NCBI GenBank assembly: GCA_003313425.1
Contig: NHZP01000023.1
Location: 248,001-312,000, forward strand
DNA length: 64,000 nt
Direction of reading: 5' to 3'
DNA from: Pseudopyrenochaeta lycopersici
Taxonomy: Eukaryota; Ascomycota; Dothideomycetes; Pleosporales; Pseudopyrenochaetaceae
Shown: piece by piece, positions 1 through 11,891 of the stretch
How positions within the stretch are numbered: position 1 is the stretch's first letter
Layout: each line of letters opens with the position of its first letter
Position numbers and translations under genes: made by a program
The notes under the pieces: generated by a model
What the model was told of the DNA's origin: nothing
What the model saw: only the letters and a program-made list of their open reading frames with translations
Database searches by the model: none

Positions 1-143
1 ATTCGGTAGGCTGGGATGGTGAGGGGCCCTACAAAACAGCAGAGCTTACTTTGCAAGGGCTGAGGAAGAAAGGCATCCAAGATTTAGTTTGGGATCACTT
101 TGTCGAGCAGTTTGAGAAGGCGAGCAAAAGCGCCACGACATGA
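1..143 (+). CDS. 3' end of an unidentified protein gene, cut by the window edge
   Basis: An open frame of 46 codons runs from the left edge (codons from base 3) to a TGA at 141-143. The product is rich in Trp, Lys and Gln and ends in a Lys/Ser/Thr tail. Its composition (WDGEGPYKTAELTLQGL near the start, then an amphipathic helix-like stretch) looks like real coding sequence. I do not recognise the family and the upstream part is missing. It would be transcribed in the same direction as the NmrA-like gene 800 bp away. Confidence 0.5.
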   Translation, partial: SVGWDGEGPYKTAELTLQGLRKKGIQDLVWDHFVEQFEKASKSATT

Positions 144-944
144 AAAAGACCATATGGCGGACGATAACTATGTAAAGGCGTAGTTCTTATATTAGATTGA
201 AGCCGAGATCGTTGCAGCAAGTCACAGAAATTTTGCATGCCACAGACAGCGCGAAAGATGGTGAGCAGTGCTACGAAGCCTCACTCTCATGAGTGTACGT
301 TTTGTAAACGTGCTCTTCGTGCACCAAGACGATATTGCACCGGCTCTTCAAGGTTACAGTATAATGAATACGACAAGCGGAAGAACGCACAGCGCCGATC
401 ACATATTGCACAAGCCACAAGACTCTTCTATACGCGTACAGGTATAAAGAATCCAGGTTCACTAATCACACTCCGCCACCTTGTCTTGCGCTAAGAGAAA
501 TTTAGCGCACTCTGATTCGTCGGCAAACGAAATGCGAGGAATGCGGCGCAACGTTAGTAATATCTCACAGCGGAGTTCCGTCAACATCGTCGCGCTTGCC
601 TCGTGTGTGGGCGGAACTTCGTAATGCCAAGGGGTAGAGAAGCAGATGCCTGGACACTGAGCCAAGTAGGTTCCACTTACGGTGTCATTTATCGTCATGC
701 TGGCTTGATGATGGTGTTGAGCTGAAATTGTGCTTGCGGAGTCGGAGTAAATGTTGCGCGTCGTCTCAACGCAGAGAAGGCAACACAATGTCTACAAGCT
801 AGAATGAAGAGAAACAATAATGTATAAAGACACGACGAAAGTTCTGTCTCGAATGTTATCACACATCACAACTACCAGCAGTACAGCCCCAAACCCCCTA
901 AACGATTATCGACTTGTTCAACTATCCAAATACTCAACATCAAC
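144..944. other. Intergenic region, no supported gene
   Basis: Two antisense open frames (788-462 and 462-271) exist, but their composition is not convincing and they do not join into a recognisable protein. The last ~100 bases before 945 are CA-rich and pyrimidine-rich, as expected of a fungal 5' leader. Confidence 0.5.
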
Positions 945-2056
945 ATGTCCCAAAAACTCATTACAGTCTTCGGCGCAACTGGCGCTCAAGGTTCTTCAGT
1001 CCTCTCCTCCCTCTCTCGCAATACCTCTGCTCCCTTCACCCTCCGTGGCATCACCCGAAATCCCAGCTCTGCTTCCGCACAGAAGCTCTCCTCTGCTGGC
1101 ATCGACATCGTACAAGCCGATGGCTGGGACAAGCCCTCCATGGTGGCCGCCTTCAAGGGGTCGTGGGGCGCATTCGTGAATACAAACACCGATGACGCTG
1201 TATTCGAGAACCCAGAAGAAACCAGGACGGAACTCGATCTAGGAAAGCTGGTTGTTGATGCAGCGGCTGAGGCTGGCGTGGAAGTATTTGTGTATAGCGG
1301 ATTCAATAGTGCGAAGGAGATCTCGAAAGGAAAGGTTGAGAATAGGGCTTTTGACGGTAATTCCTTTCCGACTACTTGAGCCGAAGATGCAATACTGACT
1401 CTGCGAGCAGAGAAGCACGCCATCGGTGAATACGCCAAAGAGACTGGTGCATTTAAAGCCGTCATCATCGCCAGCCCCGGTTGGTATTTTGAGAACTTCC
1501 TCAACAAAGAGCTAGGTCCGCTCTTTGGTGGGTTCCCGTACGTTCCATCCGACGATGGCGCCTTCGTCTTCCGCGTGCCAAAATGGGGTGGCAAAGAGGA
1601 TGTGCCATTCATTGCGATCGAGGAAGACTTTGGCGATATTGTACATGGCATTTTCCTTGAACCGGCAAAATGGAATGGCAAGTTTGTGCAGGGTGTGAGT
1701 GACATTGAGTCATTTGACGACGTCATGGCGGCTTTTGAGCGCAGTGAGTTCTCTATCAAATGTATCCGATACTCTCGATCGACTAATTTGCATTAGGCAC
1801 CGGGAAGAAGGCTCGATTTGAAGAGGTGCCAAAGTGGCAGGATCTCGAAATCTATGGCATTCGCGCGCTTGAGGCTATTAAACTCATGTTCGGCTTCTGT
1901 CAGGAGTCTGGTGGAAGGTACTATGGCGACGAGACCGAGGCCAATACAGCAGCTGAGCTAAAGAGGAAGGCTGCCGAGGCCAGTGGCAAGACTGGCGACG
2001 ATACAAAGTTGTTCACGCTGGAGCAACTCTTCAAACGCGAATTTGGCGGGAATTGA
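945..2056 (+). CDS. NmrA-like family NAD(P)-binding protein, 334 aa, three exons
   Basis: Exons are 945-1356, 1411-1743 and 1797-2056. The introns (54 and 53 nt) start GTAATT and GTGAGT, and the second has a GACTAAT branch site. The N-terminus (KLITVFGATGAQGSS) is a Rossmann nucleotide-binding loop of the atypical SDR type, followed by the 'LRGITRNP' strand-helix usual in NmrA/HSCARG proteins. About 334 residues is the usual length. NmrA in Aspergillus binds dinucleotides and represses the GATA factor AreA, but most family members are redox sensors or isoflavone-reductase-like enzymes, and no canonical SDR YxxxK pair was found. The ATG chosen sits in a good context just before the Rossmann strand. 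It lies 8 kb from the nitrate transporter; a functional link is only speculation. The domain call is firm, the substrate unknown. Confidence 0.9.
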
Positions 2057-2335
2057 GGACAGCTAATGACGCAGAGTGTTTCTTCTACTTGATCTACCGT
2101 AATCCCTTCATCATAGTTTGAGACTTCTATAATAATAATCTAGAATACGAAACGGATTCAAACTACTGATACATGGGTCGAGATCATTCTATTGCTTACG
2201 CAGCCTCTCACACTTGTAGCAACAGATAATTACGATGAGATTTTGCATTAGGCTTTTCCAGATTGGTGGTCTTTGACAATTCAAAGGAATATTCATCTAT
2301 TTTTATAATACATATAACATTTCTACAAAGTTTCT

Positions 2336-4287
2336 TCATAATCCCTCAGTTCTCCTAGCTATTATTTGTGTTGCCTCCATTCTTTGCGCGCGAACCTCGA
2401 GTCGCAGTCGTGCGTATGTTCCTCTATTTGTATGTAAAAGACTTCTTGCCCAATCAATGATGGACCCAGCGCATTGTATGTAGAGCAGTATAGCTCCAGC
2501 TAGATTGGCCTCAATGTATGGCAAATTCAATAATACTGCTGGGATGATGGCGTACAACGTGAGCAGAAACAACATCTGGGAAACTAGGCTATGAAGTCCG
2601 AGCGCATTCTCAATCTTTTGAAGGGCCTCAGTTGTCTCTAAGAGAACTCTTTTTTTGAGAAAGACTGCCTTGTAGGCGCTCTCATCTGCAGCTCTTGCTG
2701 ACATTGATTCCACCTCCCGAGTTTCTCGAAAGAAGTATCGCTTGATAGACTCCAAACAAAGGTCATATTGCCGACTTTTTTCCTCGAGATCCAGCAAGTC
2801 AGGATCATTCACGTCTGTACTTGAAGCGGTTGGCAAAGTGTCGGTTCGGGACACATATATATCGTCAGGGATAGGCTGTGAAGAGGCGGAGGCGGCCAAA
2901 TCCACAGCTTGCGAAACGGTGGCATCCGTTCCGGCTTCTGGAAGATGTCAGAACTTGAGATATATCATTACGCAAACAACTGACCATAATAAATCTCGGC
3001 CGCAGCAAATACTGGGAGTACGAGAAGGAATACGGGAGTTATTTGGCCAAAACCCATGCTCGAATCAACTTCGAGCAAGTCTTGAGAGCTCCATCGATAG
3101 ACAATCATCTGAGAGAAACCATAGATAAGCATGAAAGCCAAGGACGGTATCACTGGAAGAAGAGAGCGATGATACATGTTCATCGCTAAACTCCAGCGGA
3201 GTTGTAGCTTCTTGAGTTCGGACCTTACAGATCCTCCTGGTTCGGAGGCTTTCCGGAGAAGTCGCACTTGTGTAATACCCCATTGTTCCTTGTTCGCTTC
3301 ATTCAAAATGTAGCGCCATTCAGCAACAGTAGTCGCCGACAAATCCTCCTTTGATTTTACAACACTGACTTGCAGTTTTGCGGAGAAAAGGCCATTTCCA
3401 TATGCCCCGCTTGAATGGAATCCATAGGAGTGGAAAATCCTGCTTTTGTAGCCGAAGAGAACAACAATGAAGGTAACTACCCAAGCTGGAAGACCGAAAA
3501 ATGAGAAAGGGTCCCCTCCATACTCAATATCGCCTTGTCCATTGAGATAGCATTGAACGGGGATTGATGTTTCCAGGGAATTTACCAGGAAAAGAATGAC
3601 GATGAAAGAATAAAGAAACAAAATCATGAGAAGTAGCATTCCAAAGATACGCCAGTTTCGAATAGTCTGGTGGCACAAAAAGTAGTGTCTAAGACTGTCC
3701 AGCGTGGCGAGATGTGTCGTTATTGAGAACCATGCTAGAGCGAATGCAATGCGAAACTCAGCGACAGAGAGGGTGCATTGATTAGCGATTGTAGCTACCA
3801 GTATAGCAAGCCCAACTGCAAGCTGCTGGTCGCTCAATGCAAGTATAAAGCGAGTGACAGCTTCTTCACGTTGCGCACGCGTAAGCTTTTTGCGACGTTC
3901 CGTTGTTTTGTCCTTTGGAAGCAGTTTTGTAAGGCCCCACAATCTTTTCCAGCTTTGATTGGTAACCGGGGGTGTTCTTTCAGTTTCTAATCGTGCCATG
4001 GCGGCCTGAAAGTCTGAAATAAATCGCTTGTCTGTTTCGCTGAGGTACATTTCAGGCATCGAATCGGATAAGTAGGCATACATGACGGCCACCACAGTCA
4101 TCAAGGCTGAAAGTATGAACGCGGCAAGCACCTAAAGAGGCCCAATTAGGTTTTGTGAAGATAAAAGATATAGCCTCACGAGTCCATAGTCAAAGAGCAG
4201 AGTACATACACCATAACCAGCAATGTCGGCGTTCGCCTGTATCACAGCGCCGCGGCTCGTACAATTTAGTTTACCGCCGCAAACCAT
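2336..4287 (-). CDS. Multi-pass membrane protein of unknown function, 608 aa
   Basis: Read on the minus strand, exons are 4287-4210, 4131-2985 and 2937-2336; introns of 78 nt (GTATGT...TTTAG) and 47 nt (GTCAGT...CCAG) keep the frame. The first exon gives 26 residues ending NADIAGYG, a motif seen at the start of a common uncharacterised fungal membrane family. Hydrophobic segments begin right after it (LAAFILSALMTVVAVMY) and recur through the central part (MLLLMILFLYSFIVILF, PAWVVTFIVVLFGY, a SLAFMLIYGF helix, VFLLVLPVFAA), with two more in the last exon; I count 8-9. A basic cytosolic-looking loop lies near residues 60-110. The C-terminal exon adds a charged linker and a helix pair. Function unknown; probably plasma or internal membrane. 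Confidence 0.8.
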
Positions 4288-4756
4288 GGCGAGAAGAGTA
4301 AAGAAAAAATCCAAATATGATGAGAATGTGAGAATATCTCAAGTGATGATGTTATCAGGATTGTTTTGCTCAATTATGAAGGCTCAAAGCGGGGTCTTCT
4401 CAGCCTCACGCTCCGTCTTAAGCCACCCTGCGCAAGTTTGGTTAGCATCAGCGACTATGAAACATTGTGATTGGATAAAAGAACCAATAACTGCGATCAC
4501 ATACGTCATGCAGCACTTAGGTTATACAGGCAACTAAGAAAGTCCAGCTCCATGCGATTTGACTATCGGAGCTGGCATTAAAAGCAATATGGAGATTGTC
4601 CGCCAATATCGAACCGACGCTGGAGCACCGCAACGAAGCAAAACCTATTCCAGTCCATGTAATATCCAATTCAATCAAGCAAAACTCTACATGTGTAGAA
4701 ACTCTTCATTATCATAATGTGTCGTCATTCGACAAAGTTATTTATCATAGACTCCA
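4288..4756. other. Intergenic region between two minus-strand genes
   Basis: It holds the promoter of the membrane-protein gene and the 3' end of the ankyrin gene. A plus-strand open frame (4223-4537) overlaps the first coding exon of the membrane gene antisense and is not credible. Nothing else seen. Confidence 0.5.
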
Positions 4757-7371
4757 TTAGATACTCCCAGCGAACAGATGATCCTGACATCCAACATCTT
4801 TCTCTTTCTTCCTCTTGTCAACGCAGAATCGTCTCTTACATACACTATCAACGCAACTCTCGCTATGTGAATGCTCCACCTCGTGTTTCTCCAGCTCGTT
4901 CTTTGTTAATAACGTCCCATTGTCGCAAGTTCCACACTTGTGTATAAGCACTGCGGCTACTGCCTTTAATAGATCTCCCTCTTGTACGGTAGCACATGGA
5001 TCTTTCCACCGTATCTTTGTTGTGGATGGTGCGAAAAAATCGTCTGCATTCACATCGGTTTGCTCTGGAGACTTGGAAACGATTGAATTATCCCCCGGCC
5101 CCGCCGAGCTGTTAGAGTTGAATTGGAACGGCATATGGGCAACAGAAGGCGTTGCATTGGCCGTAAGAGTAACACCTGAGGTAGCTGAAAAAGCGGTACT
5201 TGCTACTGGCTCATGGGGGAGCGTGCTTGTCATGGCGGTATCCCCTGACGTATCAAATAACACGCCTGGCTTCGGATCTAGCAAGGCAAGAACAAGTTCT
5301 TGGTCGAACCTGTACTCTGGCAAATTCATGCCTTTGCGTATTGAAATGATCCGTACTATTTCATTCCTTTCTTTGGCATTTAGCAGCCTCGATGTTGCCA
5401 CCTTGGTCATTGTGTCCAAGAAATTCTTGCTAACAGCAGCAAAGTAAGCTCGCTGAAAGACGTGCTGCACGTCTTCGGGTACCATGCTCCGCATATTTAG
5501 TATGAAGTCACCTGTTTGACTGGTGCTCGACATTACTTGTTCGTATGTCTGATTCTCGGATATTGGAAAGTGTGTTTCGGCCCACATACGAGAGACGCCG
5601 TCGATGTGCCTAACGTATTGTCCGCGAATATTTGAGACCAGTACTTGCATAATCTCTGATAGAAGTGGTTCGTCGAATGTTCGTGCTGCAGAAACATACG
5701 GTAGTACACCATTGTGACCTTCAATTTCAGGGTCCGCTCCGCCGTCCAGCAAAACCTTTAGGCGTGCCACAAGGTCGACAGCGGGACAAAGCTCGAGACA
5801 GCTCTCTAGAGGTGTCATCCCATGAATATCTGCGAGGTTTGGATCCACTCCTTTTCGCAAAAGGACTTCAATATCACGCAGCGTATAGACCGGATGTCGG
5901 TACGCGTCCGGACACGATCCGATAACTTCGTGTAGTAAGCTGCAGCCATTACTATGTGGCCCGACAACGAAACTATCGATAACAAGTCGAGCAAGGCTTG
6001 GTGTGGAATGCCATAACACTTGATGCTCAAATGTCTTGCTCCGTGGAGATCCGCAAGGGTACCCTTCAAAATGCACCTGCAAATTTGCCCCTTTGCTTAT
6101 GAATGCCCACAAACAGTCAAGCGCTATTGAGCTCAGCCCAGCGAACCAGCGCGAAGATCCTTGCCACGGTTTGATGAACACCTCAAAAGGCGATTGTGAT
6201 GTGCCTTCCACGGCCGCCGCATGTACGTCTGCTCCTGCATCCAACAGCATCTTCAAAATCTGATAACACCTTTCTTTGACTGGGGTATTCATATAATGAG
6301 CTGATCGGTGCTCTAAGCATAGCTGCAGTGCAGTATGCGCTCCGATACCAAGAGGCGACGGGCCTCGATCATCAATATTCGCCCCTCGATTAAGGAGGAT
6401 ACGAACGACATCCGGCACATTCCAGAACACAGCTTGTTGAAGCGGCCTCCATGTTGTCCCTGGCAGTCCGTTAACGCTAGAACGGCCAGGAACAAGCATA
6501 GCTTGCACGGTGTATGGTCTTCCATTCTTGATAGCATTATGGAGAGCAAGATCTGTACCGAGTGGGTGTTTTGACCCTTTTGCACCGTGTGACATTAATA
6601 CCCAGACCACTGGACCACAAGGCATGCCGCACGCAATATCGAGCAATGTTTGGTCCGGATGCTGTAGGATGACCATTTGATTCAAAGCTTCATGACCGAA
6701 AAACCGACTGTTTGGTGTGTCGAATGGTAAACCGATAGGATCGTTGACATGGTTAATATTCTTGACGAGAAGTGCCTCGAGCTTCTCAGAATCCTTTTCC
6801 AAGATGGCACTAAGCATATCTAAAACGATCTCAGATGCTCGTGTACGAGCCTGAGACCAAGGGTCGATCGTCGGTTGAAGACTGTATTGTCGATTAGTCG
6901 TGGTCATTTGTGTAGAAAGAGCACTCACTCTCTCGGTTGGCTCAACAAGCCCATGAATGTAGGCTCAACTTCCGCATCAGCATTAGCAACGACCTGCCAG
7001 CTCCCGGTTTTTTCACAGTCTGCAGCAGGTGAGGTTTCAGTAGACATGGGCTCAATAGTTGCGCTTGAATCACGATCTTTCCGGCCTTCTTCACGACTAA
7101 ATTGGACTTCTTCCTTGGTGTCGCTGCGGGCTTTCGCTGTTTTTCGAGGTTTGTGTCTCATTAAACCCCATTCCTTCAGCTTCATACGATACGCTCTTGT
7201 CCTGCGGGAACATTAATTGAGTGCTATAAAACGGTCAAGCGGCGGATAGTCCTACGATGCCCTAAACTTGTGCTTGCGCTCCATCAGCAATTTAACTTCC
7301 TCGAGCGGTTTCTTCTGATTGAACGAGAGCTCCTTAACCTCATCCTGCACCATATCCCAATCTTTCGTCAT
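4757..7371 (-). CDS. Clr5-domain ankyrin-repeat protein with a C-terminal zinc-finger-like motif, 837 aa
   Basis: Exons on the minus strand are 7371-7256, 7201-6929 and 6881-4757; introns are 54 and 47 nt, the second with a CGACTAAT branch site. Residues 1-60 form a Clr5 domain: a Trp near the start (KDWDMVQDE), the 'PLEEVKLLMERKHKFRAS' segment and 'YRMKLKEWGL'. The intron splits this domain between RA and STRAY, so an ORF-only annotation would miss it. A charged Ser/Glu linker follows, then degenerate ankyrin repeats from about residue 170 to 480 (ALHNAIKNG, ILLNRGANID, LLDAGADVHA, LLRKGVDPNLADIHGMTPLE, LLDGGADPEI). Near the C-terminus, C779-x2-C782-x13-H-x3-H with a preceding Leu looks like a C2H2 finger, followed by more Cys and a Lys-rich tail. 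Clr5 is named after a fission-yeast silencing factor; a chromatin or nuclear role here is inference. Confidence 0.85.
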
Positions 7372-8055
7372 TTTGCAGTTATCCAAACTTTGAGTTGCTT
7401 CAGGTGCTCGTTCTAGACGTAAGAAGCTTAAGGCTGCGAATTTGGTGTTCAGGCTGACGTGGATGCGAAGCGGAGCTCCGTTTGTTCAACGTCTTAATAA
7501 GACATCTGTAAAGGATTGCAGTGTGCATAAGCATGCGCAAAGAGAAAGAATGAACAGAAGTATTGCCTTGTAACGGTCGCGACAAGGTCTTGGGGCTAGT
7601 GACCGTTATGTGGTAGACACGAAGGCTGAGTTGTGCAAAAACCGCGCATTGGGCCTAACCACTTCCGAAGGTGCAGTTTTGGATTTAGACCTAATTCGCC
7701 TTAGCACCGCATTCCCCTGTTCGTATTTTTGCACAGTCACGGCAAGGAATCAGAATCCTTCCACATCATCAGCCGACTTACCGCGTGCCCTGTTGCCTAA
7801 TATTTTGCGCTTTTCCTATTTGCCAGCGTCTCTCCACCATATTTGTTGAATAAGTTCGAGGGATGCGAATCTTGATTCTGGCATTGCCTTGTTCGCCCAG
7901 TGGTTTGTAGCCTCACCACATTCCACGCTATACGCGCCGAGATGACACCTTTGAGGAGGATTCTATCTAGATGGTAGATCACTACATGATGCTAATGCTT
8001 AGACTCGAAACTCTTCAACGCACAGCCAAGTACATTTCATTATTTAAGCATGCTC
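7372..8055. other. Intergenic region, 684 bp
   Basis: Promoter side of the Clr5-ankyrin gene and 3' side of the next minus-strand gene. Short frames on both strands show no recognisable protein. Nothing further seen. Confidence 0.5.
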
Positions 8056-8930
8056 TCACCACTTCTGAATTTCTTCCCCCCGCCTCTCCTTCCACTCCCT
8101 AATCTCTAGCGGAAACATTGCTGTTTCCTTCATCCTACTTTTTGGCACCTTATCCATCGCCGTTCGCGAGATCAGCTCTAGCGGCCAATGTTCCAAGATC
8201 TCGCGTCGAGTCCAGCACCAATTCTCTGCATTCTTGCACGTGTACAGATACACACCAATCCTAAAATAAAAATGGCCCAAGAAGTCATCACCAGGTGTCA
8301 CAATGTGCGGCGAATTGGGTGTCGGGTATTGCAGCCACTGACCACATGTCAGGCGGTAGCCTTCTCCGCGTTGGACGAGCGGGAGGCCAATAAGAGTGTC
8401 TGGTGGAGGCGGAGGAAATTGGTTCTGCTTGATGCAGGAAATGGATCGATATTTTCTGGTATCAGGTCGGCGTTGTTTATGAGGTTAGGGCCCATATCCT
8501 TCACAGCTACCTTCACTATTGATAGCTGTGGTGATGTCAAAGCCAGGTTAACCGCAAGCTGCTCTGCCTCCCTAAAAGCTCGATAGGAGTAGTTATTCAT
8601 GAATATAGTGACAAACCCTATATGGGGCAGGATGTTCTCTCGAGTCTTTCTCACTCTATCAGTCTCCCCAGATGCTATGTCCGTCCAGTTGAAATCTACA
8701 TCAACAACAATGTGAAGTTTCTTGAAGCATGGAGCCTCAAAATACTCGTCACGTACTTGGGGGTTGACTAAGGAGATGTCGGGGACAGGCACACCTTGTG
8801 CAATGACTTCGATTCTTTGACAGTTCACCGTCGGAAATGCCATTGCGAAACGCACATCATGGCTAATGTAGCTATATATCGTGTTGCGTAACTCACGTGG
8901 AAGGGTGAGGAGTCGCGGCTTGGATGGCAT
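8056..8930 (-). CDS. LPRELR-type (F-box/2EXR-like) protein, possibly frameshifted
   Basis: The N-terminus (LLTLPRELRNTIYSYISHD) matches two other proteins in this window (21204-22133 and 22581-23498), and the three share a second block: here DTLIGLPLVQRGEGYRL followed by an 'IGVYLYT' segment. LPxELRxxIY is the start of the F-box-like/2EXR class seen in many fungi; partners are unknown. The two halves lie in different frames. The 5' half is open from 8930 past 8425, the 3' half from about 8424 to 8056. Either a one-base deletion near 8420-8440 broke the gene, or an 83-86 nt intron (8510 GTAGCT to ~8425 AG, CTAAC branch) is removed. The intronless paralogue aligns at almost equal length through the putative intron, which favours a frameshift. 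Confidence 0.65.
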
Positions 8931-10165
8931 GATATGTGTGTCGTGGAAGTATGTGCAGTGTGAGCAGTACTGAGGCAGGATGCTGGGTAGAGTTGAACTC
9001 TGGCAAGAAGTTAGGAGACTTTCATTACTACGTATTCTTGACTGTGAGATGCAAAGTAAGGTGGAGCTCCTGTGGTTGAAGAATTTACATCATTTAAATG
9101 GTAGACATAAGTGAGCGCTAAGTCCAAGTTAGTGTGGCGTGGGCAAGCAAACGTCAGACAGGGTCCGTGCGAATATTTGAGTAGTCGAAGCAAATACTAA
9201 GTGACCAGTAGGTCCATTGACTCAAGTCACACCTGTAATCTGTGAAACCCTTCAATCTGCGCGTACTACAATTTGCGTTTGCAATCCTTAAAATACCGAG
9301 GGCTTGTCGAGGTCAGAGGGACATTTGAGCAAACTTTGGCACATGATCTAGTATGCCCGTTACCATATAGATGGGGATGTATTCATTATTGAGTAACATG
9401 AAATGCATAACATGATTACCAATAAGGCCTATTAATACATCTGACTTCTACAGCTACATCCAAATACGTCATTCAGCACGTAGCCCTCACAACAATCGTA
9501 ATTTCTCGCTACCCCATCTCATTCACCTATTCTATCTCATGTATCCAACAGTATCTCTGTAGTAAATAACTGGAAACAAGAGATTACACAAACTACAAAG
9601 CCTGCTTCTGATTTTCAAACTCAACCACCTTCCTCACTCACCTCTACGACTAACTCACTGATATTTAATTCAATAAGACGTCGAAGCAAGAAACCTAGAA
9701 TATACAAGAATGCATCAAGGTTCTCATAGGCACAGAGCACTTGTAAAGCATTCTCATATGTACATAAAATCTTAACTTCAAGCTTTACGCATTCGAATAC
9801 ATAGAAGCCAACAGTCTCAACTTCCCACGCAGAAAAAATACCAATTCAAAGCAACCCCGTCAATACTATACGTACTACAATATGTTAGATAGCTCATGCA
9901 CAAAAACCAGGGTCTTTCGGAAACGGAGATAAGCGGAAATTAGACGCACAGACCCTAGCGATAAGCGACGACTTTACTAAGACTCATAGTCACAAGAAAA
10001 AGACTTCTCATGAAGAAGGGGGAAAAGTATATATTTAAATTTCCCACTAGAAGACAGTCAAGTCTGGAATGTTACAAGTAATAATAGGTGGTATCTCATA
10101 TGTCGCTAGCCCAAAAATGTTGATCAACGCCTGTAATAGAAGTCTAATCTAATAAAAACGCTTCC
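8931..10165. other. Gene-free region of 1.2 kb
   Basis: AT-rich, with only short frames. It contains the 3' flank of the nitrate transporter gene and the promoter of the LPRELR gene. No repeat, RNA gene or ORF could be supported. Confidence 0.5.
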
Positions 10166-11891
10166 TTAACGGCCACCAATTTGGCCCTTAGGAATGGGTT
10201 TGACCCACATGAACGCAGCGTTCATGGCGATGACTATTATGCCCATGAGCCAGAAGACGCGGGCGTAGTTTGTCTTGTTGTAGCGGAAGATGATGGCAAA
10301 GACGATGCCGCCAAGGTTGCCAGTGGCGCCGACGAGGCCGGACAAGATACCTTGAAGTATGTTAGCATGTGTAGTCTTTGTGGTTGAGGTTGGTGAACTT
10401 ACCATTGGCATGGGGGTGAATGTGGGGTACAAGAGCAAAGTTGGCACCGTTACCGGCCTCGAGGAAGATGGCCATGACAGCGATGAGTCCAATCATCTCG
10501 TCCAACTTATGGGGGTTAAGCTTGCCGATGACGATGAGGAAGATACCGGACATGATGCCGACGAAGTGAATCCAGAACTTCTTGGCCCACAGGTTGCCCT
10601 TGGTCCACTTGTAGATCAAATCGCCGATGAAGCCACCGAGCGGGCGGGTGATGATGTTGAGAAGACCGAACATGGCCGCCCACCGACCGGAGGTTGTTTG
10701 GCCAAGGTAGGGGAAGTTCTTGAGGTAGTATGCGCCGAGGATGGAGTTGATGGCCAATTCACCGCCGAAGGAGCAGAAGTAACCAGCGCAGAGCATGACT
10801 GTTTGAAGTGAGAACATGACCTTCACCATCTCCTTGGCTGATGGCTTGACAATGACCTCATGTTGGAATTCATCGATGATTTGGACTTCGCCGGAGGCAG
10901 ACTCGACGTCGGCAGGGGAGCTTGATCGCTTTTTCTTGTCGTCGTCTGATGAGAAGGATGCGGCATTGTCAGTTGGCTTATCGGCAAGTCCACCAGTTGT
11001 CGAGACCACAGTGGTGTGGGTGCGGCCAGCAGCAACGGCAACACCACGCTCTGACCACTTGCCAGTAGGAGTGTCTTCTGTGAGAAGGAGCAGGCCAGTC
11101 GCGACAGCAGTGATAAGGATGAAGGGAACAATGAACGACACTCTCCAGGCGACGTGCGAGGATAGGCCTCGGTCTTTCTTCAAAGAGTCGTAGATGGCAG
11201 GCATAACGAAGCTTGTAATGGTTAGCCAAGCCAATGAGACAAGCGAAGCAAGCTTACTAAGTGATACCGCCTCCTGAGTTACCCCAGCCTCCGACCAAGG
11301 CATTGGCAGTTCCGACAACATTCTTGTCGTAGAAACCGGTTGTCCAGACCTGGCAAGGAACGAAAGTGCCGCCGAGGACACCGACGAAGAATCGGATGAA
11401 GTAGAGACCCATGGCGTTCTTCGCGGTACCAGCAAGGGCAGTCGGGATAGCACCCATGAAGAGCAAGGCGGCAAAAGTCTTACGGGGACCAATATGATCG
11501 CACATTGGTCCAGCCACGAAGCGGACCAGGAGTGTGGCAGTGAGAGCAACGATATTGGAGTTTGCGATTTCATTTTGGGAAAGATGCATATCGGCCTTGA
11601 TGCTCTTACTTAGCTATAGGGTGGTTAGTTGTGACCATGTGGAGAGGGTGTGATTGTGGGGAGCCATACCAGAGGCGGAAACGCGTACCTGAATATTGTA
11701 AGCGATTGTGGGGAATGGATATGTGGAGCGGGTACTTACCATGACCAGAACGCGATGAAGAAACCCAGGTAGGAGAAGAAGAAGACTCGTCCATATTTGT
11801 CGACTGGGTTGAAGATGGGGATCGATCTCGCCTTCTTGTTGTAGGGGTTGACCTCTGGGGCGGCCCAGAGCATATTGAAAGTGAAACCCAT
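10166..11891 (-). CDS. nrtA: High-affinity nitrate/nitrite transporter (NNP family of MFS), 506 aa
   Basis: Five exons on the minus strand: 11891-11740, 11688-11670, 11613-11258, 11211-10403 and 10350-10166. The second is a 19-nt microexon encoding YAFPPL; without it the frame and the family sequence 'FWSWYAFPPLL' break. The protein matches fungal CrnA/NrtA in length and layout: 'GRVFFFS' near TM1, '[23 protein letters not shown]' with the substrate Arg in TM2, the first nitrate signature [11 protein letters not shown], a long hydrophilic loop after '[10 protein letters not shown]' between TM6 and TM7, '[10 protein letters not shown]' with the second Arg, and the second signature [12 protein letters not shown]. 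It imports nitrate/nitrite with protons at the plasma membrane. Family members are induced by nitrate through NirA and need AreA/NIT2 under nitrogen limitation. No nitrate or nitrite reductase gene is in the window. Confidence 0.95.

Noticed and set aside
986..1759. 257-codon open frame antisense to the NmrA-like gene
   Set aside because: It lies opposite a well-supported gene, crosses its intron and has no recognisable sequence; a shadow frame.
10359..11193. Plus-strand frames across the nitrate transporter
   Set aside because: Opposite to conserved transporter exons; acidic repetitive products.
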